From Terriglobales bacterium (GTDB lineage: Bacteria; Acidobacteriota; Terriglobia; Terriglobales; Acidobacteriaceae), in assembly GCA_035457425.1 (NCBI GenBank), contig DATIBR010000099.1, forward strand, positions 1-56,338: DNA of 56,338 nt, read 5' to 3'. This document shows, piece after piece, positions 8,187-17,022 of this stretch (the first letter of the stretch is position 1; every line of letters starts with the position of its first letter). The notes under the pieces were generated by a model. That model made no database searches, had not been told where the DNA came from, and saw nothing but the letters and a program-made list of their open reading frames with translations. The position numbers and the translations under genes were made by a program.

Positions 8187-8288
8187 CGTCGCCGTTGGCG
8201 ACGCCCAGCAATCAGCGACCAGCAATCAGCGATAAGCGATAAGCCAGTGCAGCAGGCTTATTGCTTATCGCTTACTGCTTATTGCTAC
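8187..8288. repeat. Hairpin and short-period inverted repeat
   Basis: Just after the peroxiredoxin stop, GCGTCGCC (8187-8194) and GGCGACGC (8198-8205) form a perfect 8-bp stem. Then about 8208-8245 repeats the words CAGCAATCAGCG and GATAAGC, and 8254-8288 carries their near-complement (GGCTTATTGCTTATCGCTTA), giving a long imperfect hairpin. This may stop transcripts or be a repeat relic. Confidence 0.5.
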
Positions 8289-8329
8289 CCAGTACAATGG
8301 AATGTTTCTTACGCACCAGGGGAGCTGAC

Positions 8330-10021
8330 ATGCGCAAGCTGGTCGCAGTGATCATCCTTCTTTCCACGTTGGCGGCGGCGCAATCCGCGAAAGCCGCAAA
8401 GACGAAGGCCGCCGGGCCCGGCATCCCAGGCGTCCCCGCGGCGATGCATTCCATCGACGCTGAGCGCATCAAGGCCCAGGTGAAGTTCCTCTCCGACGAC
8501 CTGCTGGAAGGTCGCGGCACCGGCCAGCGCGGCGGCGACGTGGCGGCGCGGTACCTGGCAGCCGAGTTCGAGCTCTACGGCCTGAAGCCCGCGGGCGACA
8601 ACGGCACGTACTTCCAGAAGGTGCCGATGGTCGGCGTCACGACCGACCCGAAGCAGTCGACGTTCACGATCGTCCCGCAGGCTGGCGGGGCGATGGAGCT
8701 GACCTTCGGCGCGGACTACATCACCACCAACCTCACCCAGACCGAAGTGGCCGAGGTGGACGCGCCCATCGTCTTCGCCGGCTACGGCATCGACGCGCCC
8801 GAGTACCAGTGGAACGACTTCAAGGATGTCGACGTGAAGGGCAAGGTGCTGATGCTGTTCGTCAACGAGCCGCCGTCCGACGACCCGAAGTTCTTCACCG
8901 GGCGAGCGCTCACCTACTACGGCCGCTGGACCTACAAGTACGAGCAGGCGGCGCGCAAGGGCGCGGTCGGCGTGCTGCTCATCCACAAGACCGAGATGGC
9001 CAGCTACGGCTGGGACGTGGTCAAGAACTCGTGGTCGGGCGAGAAGTCGTACCTGCACATCCAGCCGGGCGAGCCCAAGCTGAAGGCGGCGTCGTGGATC
9101 CAGCTGGAGGTGGCGCGCAAGGCGCTGGCGGCCGCCGGGCATGACCTCGACCAGCTGCTGGCCGCCGCCAGGCAGCGCGACTTTCGGCCCATCGCGCTGC
9201 CGCTCTCGCTCAAGGCGCACATCGTGAGCCAGGTACGGTCGTTCGTTTCCAACAACGTGGTCGCGATGCTGCCGGGTTCCGACGCGAAGCTCAAGGACCA
9301 GGCCATCTTCTACACCGCGCACTACGACCACTTCGGCGTCCACGCCAACGAGCCGGGCGACAACATCTACAACGGCGCGCTCGACAACGCCACCGGCTGC
9401 GCCATGGTGCTGGAGCTGGCGCGCGCCTGGTCGCAGGCCACGCCCCGGCCGAAGCGCTCCATCTACTTCGCCGCCGTGACGGCGGAGGAGCAGGGCCTGC
9501 TCGGCTCGGAGTACCTCGGCAAGCATCCGCCGCTGCCGGCGAAAAGCATCCAGCTCGACCTGAACTACGACGACGTGAAGCCCTACGGCTACCCCGAGCA
9601 GCTCGAGGTGGTCGGCTACGACCGCACCTCGTTCGCGCCGGTGGTCGAGCAGACCGCGAAGGCGTTCCGCCTGAAGATCATGCCCGACGCCGCTCCGGAA
9701 GCCGGGCACTACTACCGCTCGGACCACTTCTCCATGGCGCGCGTCGGCGTGCCGGCGTTCTCGGTGGGCGCTGGGCGCAAGTACCGCGGCAAGAGCGAAG
9801 AGTGGGGCAACAAGATGTACGACGACTACACCGCCAAGGACTACCACAAGCCGTCGGACGAGTTCCGCGAGGAGTTCGACTTCACCGCCAACGCGGTGCT
9901 GGCGAAGTTCGGCTTCGTGCTGGGGTGGAAGGCGGCGCAGCAGCCCGGCCAGGTCGAGTGGAAGAAGGGTGACGAGTTCGAGCGGGCGCGACAGAACTCG
10001 GCCAAGGGCACACCCGAGTAG
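8330..10021 (+). CDS. Secreted M28-family metallopeptidase with PA domain
   Basis: A 563-residue protein with signal peptide MRKLVAVIILLSTLAAAQSA. Residues about 130-285 form a protease-associated (PA) insert (VFAGYGIDAPEYQWNDFKDV, VGVLLIHK). The zinc-peptidase core shows the M28 ligand order: His and Asp in TAHYDHFGV, Asp in GALDNATG, the Glu pair in TAEEQGLLGSEY, an Asp in LNYDDV and the last His in YRSDHFSMARVGVPAFSVG. Such enzymes are di-zinc aminopeptidases or carboxypeptidases acting on peptides outside the cytoplasm. The ATG at 8330 follows GGGGAG and gives a proper signal peptide. A TACAAT at 8293-8298 could be the -10, leaving a 25-base leader. Confidence 0.88.
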   Translation: MRKLVAVIILLSTLAAAQSAKAAKTKAAGPGIPGVPAAMHSIDAERIKAQVKFLSDDLLEGRGTGQRGGDVAARYLAAEFELYGLKPAGDNGTYFQKVPMVGVTTDPKQSTFTIVPQAGGAMELTFGADYITTNLTQTEVAEVDAPIVFAGYGIDAPEYQWNDFKDVDVKGKVLMLFVNEPPSDDPKFFTGRALTYYGRWTYKYEQAARKGAVGVLLIHKTEMASYGWDVVKNSWSGEKSYLHIQPGEPKLKAASWIQLEVARKALAAAGHDLDQLLAAARQRDFRPIALPLSLKAHIVSQVRSFVSNNVVAMLPGSDAKLKDQAIFYTAHYDHFGVHANEPGDNIYNGALDNATGCAMVLELARAWSQATPRPKRSIYFAAVTAEEQGLLGSEYLGKHPPLPAKSIQLDLNYDDVKPYGYPEQLEVVGYDRTSFAPVVEQTAKAFRLKIMPDAAPEAGHYYRSDHFSMARVGVPAFSVGAGRKYRGKSEEWGNKMYDDYTAKDYHKPSDEFREEFDFTANAVLAKFGFVLGWKAAQQPGQVEWKKGDEFERARQNSAKGTPE

Positions 10022-10350
10022 GCCCGCCGCTCGCGGCTGGCGGCGTGCGGCGCAGTCGAGCCGCGGCTCGCCGCTCGCCGCGACCCGCCGCCCGCCACGC
10101 TGGATCATGCCCGCCCCTATTCCCAAAAGGTAACCTCCGTAACCTTGGGAATCAGCGGGTCTCGTGATACGCTGCGGGCCACATTCAAGGCAGTTCCCCT
10201 CGAAGTAAGGCGTGGAATGCGTCGCGGACCCTCATCCTTGGCGTCACGGTTCCGTTCGTGTGGACGTGGTCTAGGCGAGGTTGGCGGGCACCATCGGTGT
10301 TAGGGCGCCGGGACTCCACGGGGGACTAGCCAAGGAGCGAGCAGCCCAGG
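10022..10350 (+). other. 329-base intergenic region before the cyclase gene
   Basis: The first 80 bases are low-complexity repeats of CGCCGCTCG type. An inverted repeat and candidate promoter occupy 10120-10173. The remaining about 175 bases would be a long GC-rich leader; I see no recognisable riboswitch or ORF in it. Confidence 0.5.
10120..10173 (+). promoter_or_regulatory. Inverted repeat with GTAACC direct repeats overlapping a promoter
   Basis: TTCCCAA (10120-10126) and TTGGGAA (10145-10151) are inverted copies. Between them GTAACC occurs twice, 10 bases apart. TTGGGA (10145-10150) could be a -35, with TACGCT (10168-10173) 17 bases later as a weak -10. One helical turn between the repeats suggests a regulator site. 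Confidence 0.4.
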
Positions 10351-12612
10351 GTGGCATTTTCATTCCTCCAACGCGGGAATCCCGCCGACCACGCGCGGCG
10401 GATGAGCCTCTCCACCTACACGCCGGCGCTCACGTTGAGCGACCTGCAGCTCGGGGTCGACAACATCCGGCACGACGTGTGGCTGAGCCCGAAGATGTGC
10501 GAGGTGGCGCGCTTCCACATCGGCAAGCTGGTCGCCAAGCACGGGCAGGTCGAGGACATGGTGGCGGAAGACCCGCTCGCCGCCCCGCAGGCGCCGCGCC
10601 CCAGCAACAAGATGATCGGGACGCCGGGCGGAGCCCCCAAAGCGCCCCCCAAGCCCCCCGACGCCGGCGACTTCAAGCGCCTGCTGGCCGACCTGCACAT
10701 CGCGGCGCTGAACCGGGCGAAGTCGGAGGAGAACGTCTCGGTCGACCTGCTGGCGCGGCTGGCGTGCGTGAAGTTCCTGCGCAACGAGATCCTGCAGCAG
10801 TACACCCAGGTGCTGGAGCGGTGCCGCGCCAAGCTGAAGAGCATCGAGGGCCTGCGCCACACCACGCCCAAGCACGTGGAGATGCGCGAGCGCTTCTGGC
10901 GCTTCCAGGTGGGGAAGAAAGCGGTGCTGCGGCGCGTGGGCCAGGAGATGTTCGCGACGCTGCGCGAGATCGAGAAAGAGACGCTTGCGCGCATGCGCCG
11001 TTCGCTGTTCGGCGAGGCGGCGGCTGCCAGCTATGACCTGTTCACCAACCGGCTGATCTTCACCGAAGACGGGCGCGACGACTACCTCAACGCCGAGCAC
11101 TACGTCATGCTCGGCAACTACGAGCGCGATCCCGACCGCTTCCAGACGATGCAGGAGATCGCCATCGAGTTCCTGAAGTCGCTCGACCTAATCAAGGACC
11201 TGAGCGAGGGCGAGCACACGCTCGACGCCGTGCTGAACTCGCCCGAGAACGCGCAGGAACTGATGGCGGGCGGGACGCCGAACGAGGCCGACGACAAGGG
11301 CAGGGCGCAGAAGGCGCTGGTCGGCTTCTGGGTCGAGGCGCTGGAGTCGAAGAACGTGATGCAGCACGTCATCGCGTCGTACGAAGCGGTGCCGCTGCTG
11401 GGGCAGTACTCTCCGCCCATCAACGCGCAGCAGCTCAAGAACGCGCTCATCTCGCGCACCGAGCGCAAGCGTGTGGAGACGCTGCTGGAAGAGCACGGCA
11501 AGATCTCGCCCGACAACCTGAACGCCGCGGTGAAGAAGGTGGAGGCCTGCAAGGGCAACGACCGCGCCAAGATGGCGGGGCGCTTCCTGGTCGATTTCAT
11601 CCGCTACCACCGCGACCTGCGCCGGCTGGAGTGCCTGGTGGCGGCGATGGACGCCGTCAACGTCATCCTCAACGACAAGCTGCGCGAGCTCTCGGCCATC
11701 AACAACACGCTCTACGACTTCCTGCTGCCCGACGAGCAGAAGCCGACCGAGGAGAAGGTGATCCACCACGTCGTCATCAAGGCCGACGTGCGCGACTCCA
11801 CTACCCTCACCCGCACGCTCTATGAGCGCGGGCAGAACCCGGCTTCGTATTTCAGCCTGAACTTCTACGACCCGGTGAACCGGCTCGTCGCGCAGCACGG
11901 CGCGACCAAGGTGTTCATCGAGGGCGATGCCGTCATCCTGGCGCTGTTCGAGCGCGAGGGCGAGCCCGGCTTCGGCGTCGGCCGCGCCTGCGTGCTGGCC
12001 AAGGAGATCGTCGAAGTCGTCCACGCCTACAACCAGAAGTCGCTGGCCGCCGGCCTGCCGGCGCTCGAGCTCGGCATCGGCGTCTGCTTCCAGGATTCGC
12101 CCCCCATGTACCTGATGGACGGCTCCACGCGCATCATGATCTCCAAGGCCCTCAACGAGAGCGACCGGCTCTCGTCCTGCACCAAGGGCGCGCGCAAGTT
12201 CATGACCGCGGGCGACACGCTCTTCAACGTCTATTCGTTCCAGAGCGTCGACGACGAAGACACCGGCGGCATGCCGGAAGAGTTCCTCGTGCGCTACAAC
12301 ATCGGCGGCGTCAACATCAACCAGTCCGCCTTCGAGAAGCTGAAGAAGGAGATCTCGCTCCAGCCGCACGAGCTGAAGCTGCCCATGCTCTACGGCGAGG
12401 AGATCGTGCGGCTCTACAGCGGGCTGGTGCCGCTGCCCTCGGGCTCGTTCCAGCGCATCGTGGTGCGCGAAGCGCGCACGCCGCACATCGACGCCCGCGA
12501 CTTCTCGCTCAAGCACTGGACCGACCGGCCGTACTTCGAGGTCTGCACCAACCCTGCCATCTACGAGTACCTGGAAAGCGGCCTGGCCGCCCAGGCGACC
12601 ACCGGCGACTAG
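10351..12612 (+). CDS. Large protein with class III adenylate/guanylate cyclase domain
   Basis: A 753-residue cytoplasmic protein. About 470 residues of helical sequence precede a catalytic domain of class III nucleotide cyclase type (about residues 470-680). It shows KADVRDSTTL with the first metal-binding Asp, FIEGDAVILALF with the second, GIGVCFQDSP before the last strands, and NESDRLSS where the transition-state Asn/Arg pair is expected. A C-terminal 70-residue tail follows. The product is therefore probably cAMP or cGMP, but base selectivity cannot be read. The N-terminal part matches no domain I know and may sense a signal. Start is uncertain: GTG at 10351 (AAGGAG 13 bases upstream) or ATG at 10402 (51 bases shorter). 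Proteins binding cyclic nucleotides are encoded at 19.7, 20.7 and 32.1 kb. Confidence 0.75.
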   Translation: MAFSFLQRGNPADHARRMSLSTYTPALTLSDLQLGVDNIRHDVWLSPKMCEVARFHIGKLVAKHGQVEDMVAEDPLAAPQAPRPSNKMIGTPGGAPKAPPKPPDAGDFKRLLADLHIAALNRAKSEENVSVDLLARLACVKFLRNEILQQYTQVLERCRAKLKSIEGLRHTTPKHVEMRERFWRFQVGKKAVLRRVGQEMFATLREIEKETLARMRRSLFGEAAAASYDLFTNRLIFTEDGRDDYLNAEHYVMLGNYERDPDRFQTMQEIAIEFLKSLDLIKDLSEGEHTLDAVLNSPENAQELMAGGTPNEADDKGRAQKALVGFWVEALESKNVMQHVIASYEAVPLLGQYSPPINAQQLKNALISRTERKRVETLLEEHGKISPDNLNAAVKKVEACKGNDRAKMAGRFLVDFIRYHRDLRRLECLVAAMDAVNVILNDKLRELSAINNTLYDFLLPDEQKPTEEKVIHHVVIKADVRDSTTLTRTLYERGQNPASYFSLNFYDPVNRLVAQHGATKVFIEGDAVILALFEREGEPGFGVGRACVLAKEIVEVVHAYNQKSLAAGLPALELGIGVCFQDSPPMYLMDGSTRIMISKALNESDRLSSCTKGARKFMTAGDTLFNVYSFQSVDDEDTGGMPEEFLVRYNIGGVNINQSAFEKLKKEISLQPHELKLPMLYGEEIVRLYSGLVPLPSGSFQRIVVREARTPHIDARDFSLKHWTDRPYFEVCTNPAIYEYLESGLAAQATTGD

Positions 12613-12759
12613 TCCAACCCGCACGCCTGCAAGCGCTTAGCGGGAATGTGCGCCACGCGTCACCCCTCACCCCCGCCTGTGACCTGCCTCACCGAAATGG
12701 CCCCCGTCCGGGACGACGATATCCGGTTGGCAATCCTTGCTCCCGGAGCCCTCATAGCC

Positions 12760-14103
12760 ATGAAACGGATACTGATCCTCGGCGCAGCCGGCCGCGACTT
12801 CCATAACTTCAACGTCGTCTTCCGCAACGACCCCGCGTTCCAGGTGGTCGCCTTCACCGCCACGCAGATCCCCGACATCGCCGGCCGCACCTACCCGCCG
12901 GAGCTGGCGGGCGAGCGTTACCCCCAGGGCATCGCGATCCGCGACGAGAGCGAGATGGAGCAGATCATCCGCGACGAGCGGGTGGACGCTGTCGTCTTCT
13001 CCTACAGCGACGTCTCGAACCAGGCGGTGATGCTGCTGGCCGCGCGCGCGGTCGCCGCAGGCGCCGACTTCTGGCTGCTGAGCGCGGAAGAGACCATGAT
13101 CAAGTCGTCGCTGCCGGTGGTCTCGGTGTGCGCGGTGCGGACGGGCTGCGGCAAGAGCCCGGTGTCGCGCGCCGTCGCCGCCGAGCTGCGCGAGCTCGGT
13201 TTCCGGCCGGTCGTGATCCGCCACCCCATGCCGTACGGCGACCTCGCCGAGCAGGCGGTGCAGCGCTTCGCCACCCTCGCCGACCTGGAAAAGAACAAGT
13301 GCACCATCGAGGAGCGCGAAGAGTACGAGCCGCACATCATGAAGGGCACCACGGTGTACGCGGGCGTGGACTACGCTGCCATCCTGCGCCAGGCCGAGAA
13401 GGAAGCCGACGTCATCCTCTGGGACGGCGGCAACAACGACACGCCCTTCTACCAGCCCGACCTCGAGATGGTCGTCGTGGACCCGCACCGTGCCGGCCAT
13501 GAGCTCACCTACTATCCGGGCTCGGTGAACCTGCTGCGCGCGCAGGTGATTGTGATCAACAAGGTCGACACCGCGAAGCTGCCCGATCTGGAGACCGTCC
13601 GCAACAACATCCACCGCTACAACCCGAAGGCCCGGGTGATCGAGACGGCCTGCCACGTCAGCGTGCCGGACCCCGAGCTGGCGAAAGGGAAGCGCGTGTT
13701 GGTGGTGGAAGACGGGCCGACGCTCACCCACGGCGAGATGCCCTACGGCGCCGGCGTGGTCGCGGCCAGGCTCTACGGCGCGGCCGAGATCGTGGACCCG
13801 CGGCCGTTCGCGGAAGGCTCCATCCGCCGCACCTTCGAGAAGTTCCCGCACCTGCAGAACCTGCTGCCGGCGATGGGGTACAGCCCGATGCAGCGCGCGG
13901 AACTGGAAGCCACCATCAACCGCGTCCCGTGCGACCTGGTGCTGGTCGCCACGCCCATCGACCTGGCGAGCGTGATCCACATCGAGAAGCCGGCGCTGCG
14001 CGTGACCTACGAGGTCGAGCCGCGCCTGGGCCTCAACTTCCGCGACGCTCTGGCCGACTTCGCGGCGCGGTACCAGTCGGTGTCGGAGGCCGACTACGCA
14101 TGA
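12760..14103 (+). CDS. COG2403 P-loop protein, cyclic 2,3-diphosphoglycerate synthetase-like
   Basis: A 447-residue protein. It starts with MKRILILGAAGRDFHNFNVV, a Rossmann-like segment typical of COG2403, carries AYSDV-like FSYSDVSNQAVMLLA, then a P-loop domain with VCAVRTGCGKSPVSRAVA (Walker A), RHPMPYGDL, the conserved IEEREEYEPHI, GVDYAAILRQAEKEADVILW, DGGNND and a GTPase-like NKVD. Family members are annotated as predicted GTPase or cyclic 2,3-diphosphoglycerate synthetase from one archaeal enzyme; the bacterial role is unknown. It is the first gene of the carbamoyl-phosphate operon, and its stop overlaps the argF start (ATGA), which implies co-translation. TTGGCA at 12727-12732 could be a -35. 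The ATG at 12760 fits the family N-terminus. Confidence 0.8.
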   Translation: MKRILILGAAGRDFHNFNVVFRNDPAFQVVAFTATQIPDIAGRTYPPELAGERYPQGIAIRDESEMEQIIRDERVDAVVFSYSDVSNQAVMLLAARAVAAGADFWLLSAEETMIKSSLPVVSVCAVRTGCGKSPVSRAVAAELRELGFRPVVIRHPMPYGDLAEQAVQRFATLADLEKNKCTIEEREEYEPHIMKGTTVYAGVDYAAILRQAEKEADVILWDGGNNDTPFYQPDLEMVVVDPHRAGHELTYYPGSVNLLRAQVIVINKVDTAKLPDLETVRNNIHRYNPKARVIETACHVSVPDPELAKGKRVLVVEDGPTLTHGEMPYGAGVVAARLYGAAEIVDPRPFAEGSIRRTFEKFPHLQNLLPAMGYSPMQRAELEATINRVPCDLVLVATPIDLASVIHIEKPALRVTYEVEPRLGLNFRDALADFAARYQSVSEADYA

Positions 14104-15077
14104 ACAAGGATTTCGTCTCCATCCGCGACCATTCCTCTGAGGAGATCCACGCGCTGCTCGACCTGGCGTGCTGCATCAAGGCCGACCCGTCGGCCTATGC
14201 GCACACCCTGAGCGGCAAGACGCTGGCGATGATCTTCGAGAAGCCGTCGCTGCGGACGCGCGTCTCGTTCGACGTCGGCATCCAGCAGCTGGGCGGCTTC
14301 TCCGTCTACCTCTCGCCGGCCGAGATCAACCTCGGCCGCCGCGAGACGGTCTACGACGTGGCCAAGAACCTGGAGCGCATGGTGCAGTGCGTCATGATCC
14401 GCACCTTCGCGCACGAGACCGTGGAGAAGCTGGCGGAGTTCGCGAGCATCCCGGTCATCAACGGGCTCTCGGACTTCAGCCACCCGTGCCAGGCGATGGC
14501 TGACTACCTGACCATGTTCGAGCTGAAGGGGCACCTCGCCGGGCTGAAGGTCGCGTACGTGGGCGACGGCAACAACGTCGCGCACTCGCTCATGTTCGCC
14601 GGCGCGCAGCTCGGGGTGGACGTCTGGATCGCGACGCCGCGCGCCTTCGAGCCCGATTCCGGCGCGGTCGACTGGGCGCTGCATCGCGCCGAGCAGACCG
14701 GCGGCAACATCACGCTCACGCACAATCCGGAGTGGGCGGCGAAGGATGCCGACGTCATCTACACCGACGTGTGGACCAGCATGGGGCAGGAGGCGGAGGC
14801 CGAGCAGAGGCGTCCCCAGTTCCTGCCCTACCAGGTCAACGCCGAGCTCATGCGGCGCGCCAAGGGGGAAGCCATCTTCATGCACTGCCTGCCCGCGCAC
14901 CGGGGCGACGAGGTGACCGCCGAGGTCATCGACAGCGAGCAGTCGGCCGTCTTCCAGCAGGCGGAGAACCGGCTGCACGCGCAGAAGGCCATCCTGCTCA
15001 CCCTGCTGCGCGACGTGCCGGTGGCGGCGCACGAGACCACGCGCCGCCGCATGTTCGCGGGAGAGCTGGTGCGCTGA
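14100..15077 (+). CDS. argF: Ornithine carbamoyltransferase
   Basis: A 325-residue enzyme interconverting ornithine + carbamoyl phosphate and citrulline + phosphate. Carbamoyl-phosphate site FEKPSLRTRVSF (residues about 55-66), HPCQAMADYLT in the middle, DVWTSMGQEAE (the ornithine-binding SMG loop) and HCLPAHRGDEV (the OTC-specific HCLP) are all present. Length is typical. The gene starts inside the stop of the COG2403 gene and carbamate kinase begins directly after its stop. With carbamate kinase and ornithine aminotransferase it can run in the catabolic direction, but sequence alone does not separate anabolic from catabolic OTC. Confidence 0.92.
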   Translation: MNKDFVSIRDHSSEEIHALLDLACCIKADPSAYAHTLSGKTLAMIFEKPSLRTRVSFDVGIQQLGGFSVYLSPAEINLGRRETVYDVAKNLERMVQCVMIRTFAHETVEKLAEFASIPVINGLSDFSHPCQAMADYLTMFELKGHLAGLKVAYVGDGNNVAHSLMFAGAQLGVDVWIATPRAFEPDSGAVDWALHRAEQTGGNITLTHNPEWAAKDADVIYTDVWTSMGQEAEAEQRRPQFLPYQVNAELMRRAKGEAIFMHCLPAHRGDEVTAEVIDSEQSAVFQQAENRLHAQKAILLTLLRDVPVAAHETTRRRMFAGELVR

Positions 15078-16070
15078 GTGAAGACCGCGCTCATCGCCGT
15101 CGGCGGCAACTCGCTCATCCGCGCGGGTGAGAAGGGCACGGTCGCGGAGCAGGTCGCCAACGCGCGGCGCACCGCCGGCGCCATCGCCGGCCTGGTCGCC
15201 GATGGCTGGCGCCTGGTGGTCACGCATGGCAATGGCCCGCAAGTCGGCGCGCAGCTCTTGCGCTCCGAGCGCGCCTGCGACCAGGTCCCAGGGCAGACGC
15301 TCGACGTCTGCGGCGCCGCCACCCAGGGCGAGATCGGGTACGTGCTGGCGCAGGCCCTACGACATGAGCTGGCCGCCGTGGGCCAGCAGATACCCGTGGT
15401 CAGTCTCGTGACGCAGACGCTGGTCTCGCGCGACGACCCGGCCATGTCCCACCCGACCAAGCCCATCGGGCCGTTCTACTCGCGCGCCGACGCCGAAGCG
15501 CGCCGCCGCGAGTTCGACTGGCAGATCGTGGAAGACGCCGCCCGCGGCTACCGTCGCGTCGTGCCCTCGCCCGAGCCAGTCGAGATCGTGGAACTCGAGG
15601 TCATCCGCGATCTGGTCGAGCGCGGCGTGCTCGTCGTGGCCTGCGGCGGCGGCGGCATCCCGGTGGTGCGCTCCAACGGTGGCGTCGCGGGCATCGAAGC
15701 CGTCATCGACAAGGACCGCGCCTCGGCGCTGCTCGCCTCCGCGCTGGGGGTGAACCTGTTCATCATCTCTACCGACACCGACTACGTGTACCTCGACTAC
15801 AAGAAGCCGGCGCAGCAGCCGCTGCGGCGCGCCACCGTCGCCGAGATGGAGGGGCACTACCGCGACGGCCACTTCCCGCCCGGCAACATGGGACCGAAGG
15901 TGGAGTCGGCGCTGCGCTTCCTCAAGGCCGGCGGGCACGAGGTCATCATCACGTCCTACGAGCACCTGGTGGAGGCCGTGGCGGGTCGCGCCGGCACGCA
16001 CATCCAGCCGGAAGGCAGCGTGCGCGACGTCGTTCACCGCGAACTCATCAGCGCAGGAGCAGAGCCATGA
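15078..16070 (+). CDS. arcC: Carbamate kinase
   Basis: A 330-residue amino-acid-kinase-fold enzyme transferring phosphate between carbamoyl phosphate and ADP. N-terminal LIAVGGNSLI and THGNGPQVG (phosphate-binding glycine loops), SLVTQTLVSRDDPAM, the substrate segment PTKPIGPFYS, CGGGGIPVV, DKDRASALLA and STDTDYV, the pattern of ArcC. Slightly longer than the usual 310 residues. GTG start immediately after the argF TGA; the next gene overlaps its stop by four bases. ATP formed here would come from carbamoyl phosphate released by OTC. Confidence 0.92.
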   Translation: MKTALIAVGGNSLIRAGEKGTVAEQVANARRTAGAIAGLVADGWRLVVTHGNGPQVGAQLLRSERACDQVPGQTLDVCGAATQGEIGYVLAQALRHELAAVGQQIPVVSLVTQTLVSRDDPAMSHPTKPIGPFYSRADAEARRREFDWQIVEDAARGYRRVVPSPEPVEIVELEVIRDLVERGVLVVACGGGGIPVVRSNGGVAGIEAVIDKDRASALLASALGVNLFIISTDTDYVYLDYKKPAQQPLRRATVAEMEGHYRDGHFPPGNMGPKVESALRFLKAGGHEVIITSYEHLVEAVAGRAGTHIQPEGSVRDVVHRELISAGAEP

Positions 16071-17017
16071 GCACAGCCACGCTGAACCCCCCGGCGGCGG
16101 CGCGCGTCCGCCTGGAGCACGTCATCGAGTCGCAGCAGTTCACCGTGCCGCTGCTGATGGAGCTGTTCCACCGCTCGGCCGGCATGGAGCGCCTGGTCGC
16201 GCGCGGTGGCACGCAGGATTACCAGAACCGCATCCTCGCGACGCTGTTCTACGAGCCTTCCACGCGCACGCGCTTCTCCTTCGAAGCCGCGATGCACCGG
16301 CTCGGTGGCCGCGTGCTCTCAAGCGAGCACGCGCGCAGCTTCTCCTCGGAGATGGACGGCGAGCAGGTCGAGGACTCCATCCGCATCATCGGCAATTATT
16401 CGGACGTCATCGTGATCCGCCACCACGAGGAAGGCGGCGCCAAGCGCGCCTCCGAGGTCTCGCCCGTGCCCGTCATCAACGCCGGCGACGGCCAGGGCGG
16501 CCAGCATCCCACGCAGGCGCTGCTCGACCTCTACACCATCTACCGCGAGCGGCCGCTTCACGGCCTGAGCGTCGCGCTCATCGGCGAGCTCGACAAGGGG
16601 CGCACGGCCCGCTCGCTCGCCTACCTGCTGGCGAAGTTCGACCGCGTGAAGCTCTACTTCGTCGCGCCGCCCGAGATGCAGATGCGTGACGACATCCTGC
16701 AATACCTCGAGCGGCACAATGTCTGGTACGAGCTCACCGAGGACCTGCCGCGCGTGGTAGGCGAGGTCGATGTGGTGTACCAGACGCGCATCCGGCCGGA
16801 GCGCGTCATCGACCGCGGCGGCCTGCTGCGCTTCGCGCTGCACTCCGGGCTGCTCTCCCGCATGAAGCGCGAGGCCATGATCCTGCACCCCCTGCCCCGA
16901 ACGGTAGAATTGGATAAGACCGTCGACCGCGATCCGCGCGCGTTCTACTTCCGCCAGGCTGCCAATGGACTGTTCGTGCGCATGGCGCTGCTAACGATGC
17001 TTCTGGATAAGGATTAG
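16067..17017 (+). CDS. Aspartate-carbamoyltransferase-like protein with altered active site
   Basis: A 316-residue transcarbamylase of PyrB type. The carbamoyl-phosphate motif [15 protein letters not shown], the [13 protein letters not shown] segment, [12 protein letters not shown] (Arg167 equivalent) and HPLPR are conserved. Aligning by eye with E. coli PyrB, the 80s loop [10 protein letters not shown] keeps the Ser80 equivalent but has Met-Asp where Lys83-Lys84 stand, and [10 protein letters not shown] has Arg for Gln231. Lys84 is supplied by a neighbouring subunit and is needed for catalysis in E. coli. The protein may therefore use another amino acid, or have lost activity. Position among argF, arcC and rocD also argues for a role outside pyrimidine synthesis. 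Starts with an ATGA overlap. Confidence 0.8.
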   Translation: MSTATLNPPAAARVRLEHVIESQQFTVPLLMELFHRSAGMERLVARGGTQDYQNRILATLFYEPSTRTRFSFEAAMHRLGGRVLSSEHARSFSSEMDGEQVEDSIRIIGNYSDVIVIRHHEEGGAKRASEVSPVPVINAGDGQGGQHPTQALLDLYTIYRERPLHGLSVALIGELDKGRTARSLAYLLAKFDRVKLYFVAPPEMQMRDDILQYLERHNVWYELTEDLPRVVGEVDVVYQTRIRPERVIDRGGLLRFALHSGLLSRMKREAMILHPLPRTVELDKTVDRDPRAFYFRQAANGLFVRMALLTMLLDKD

Positions 17018-17022
17018 GAATC

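Noticed and set aside
10174-10350. Possible riboswitch in the cyclase leader
   Set aside because: GC-rich with hairpin potential, but no known aptamer core was recognised.
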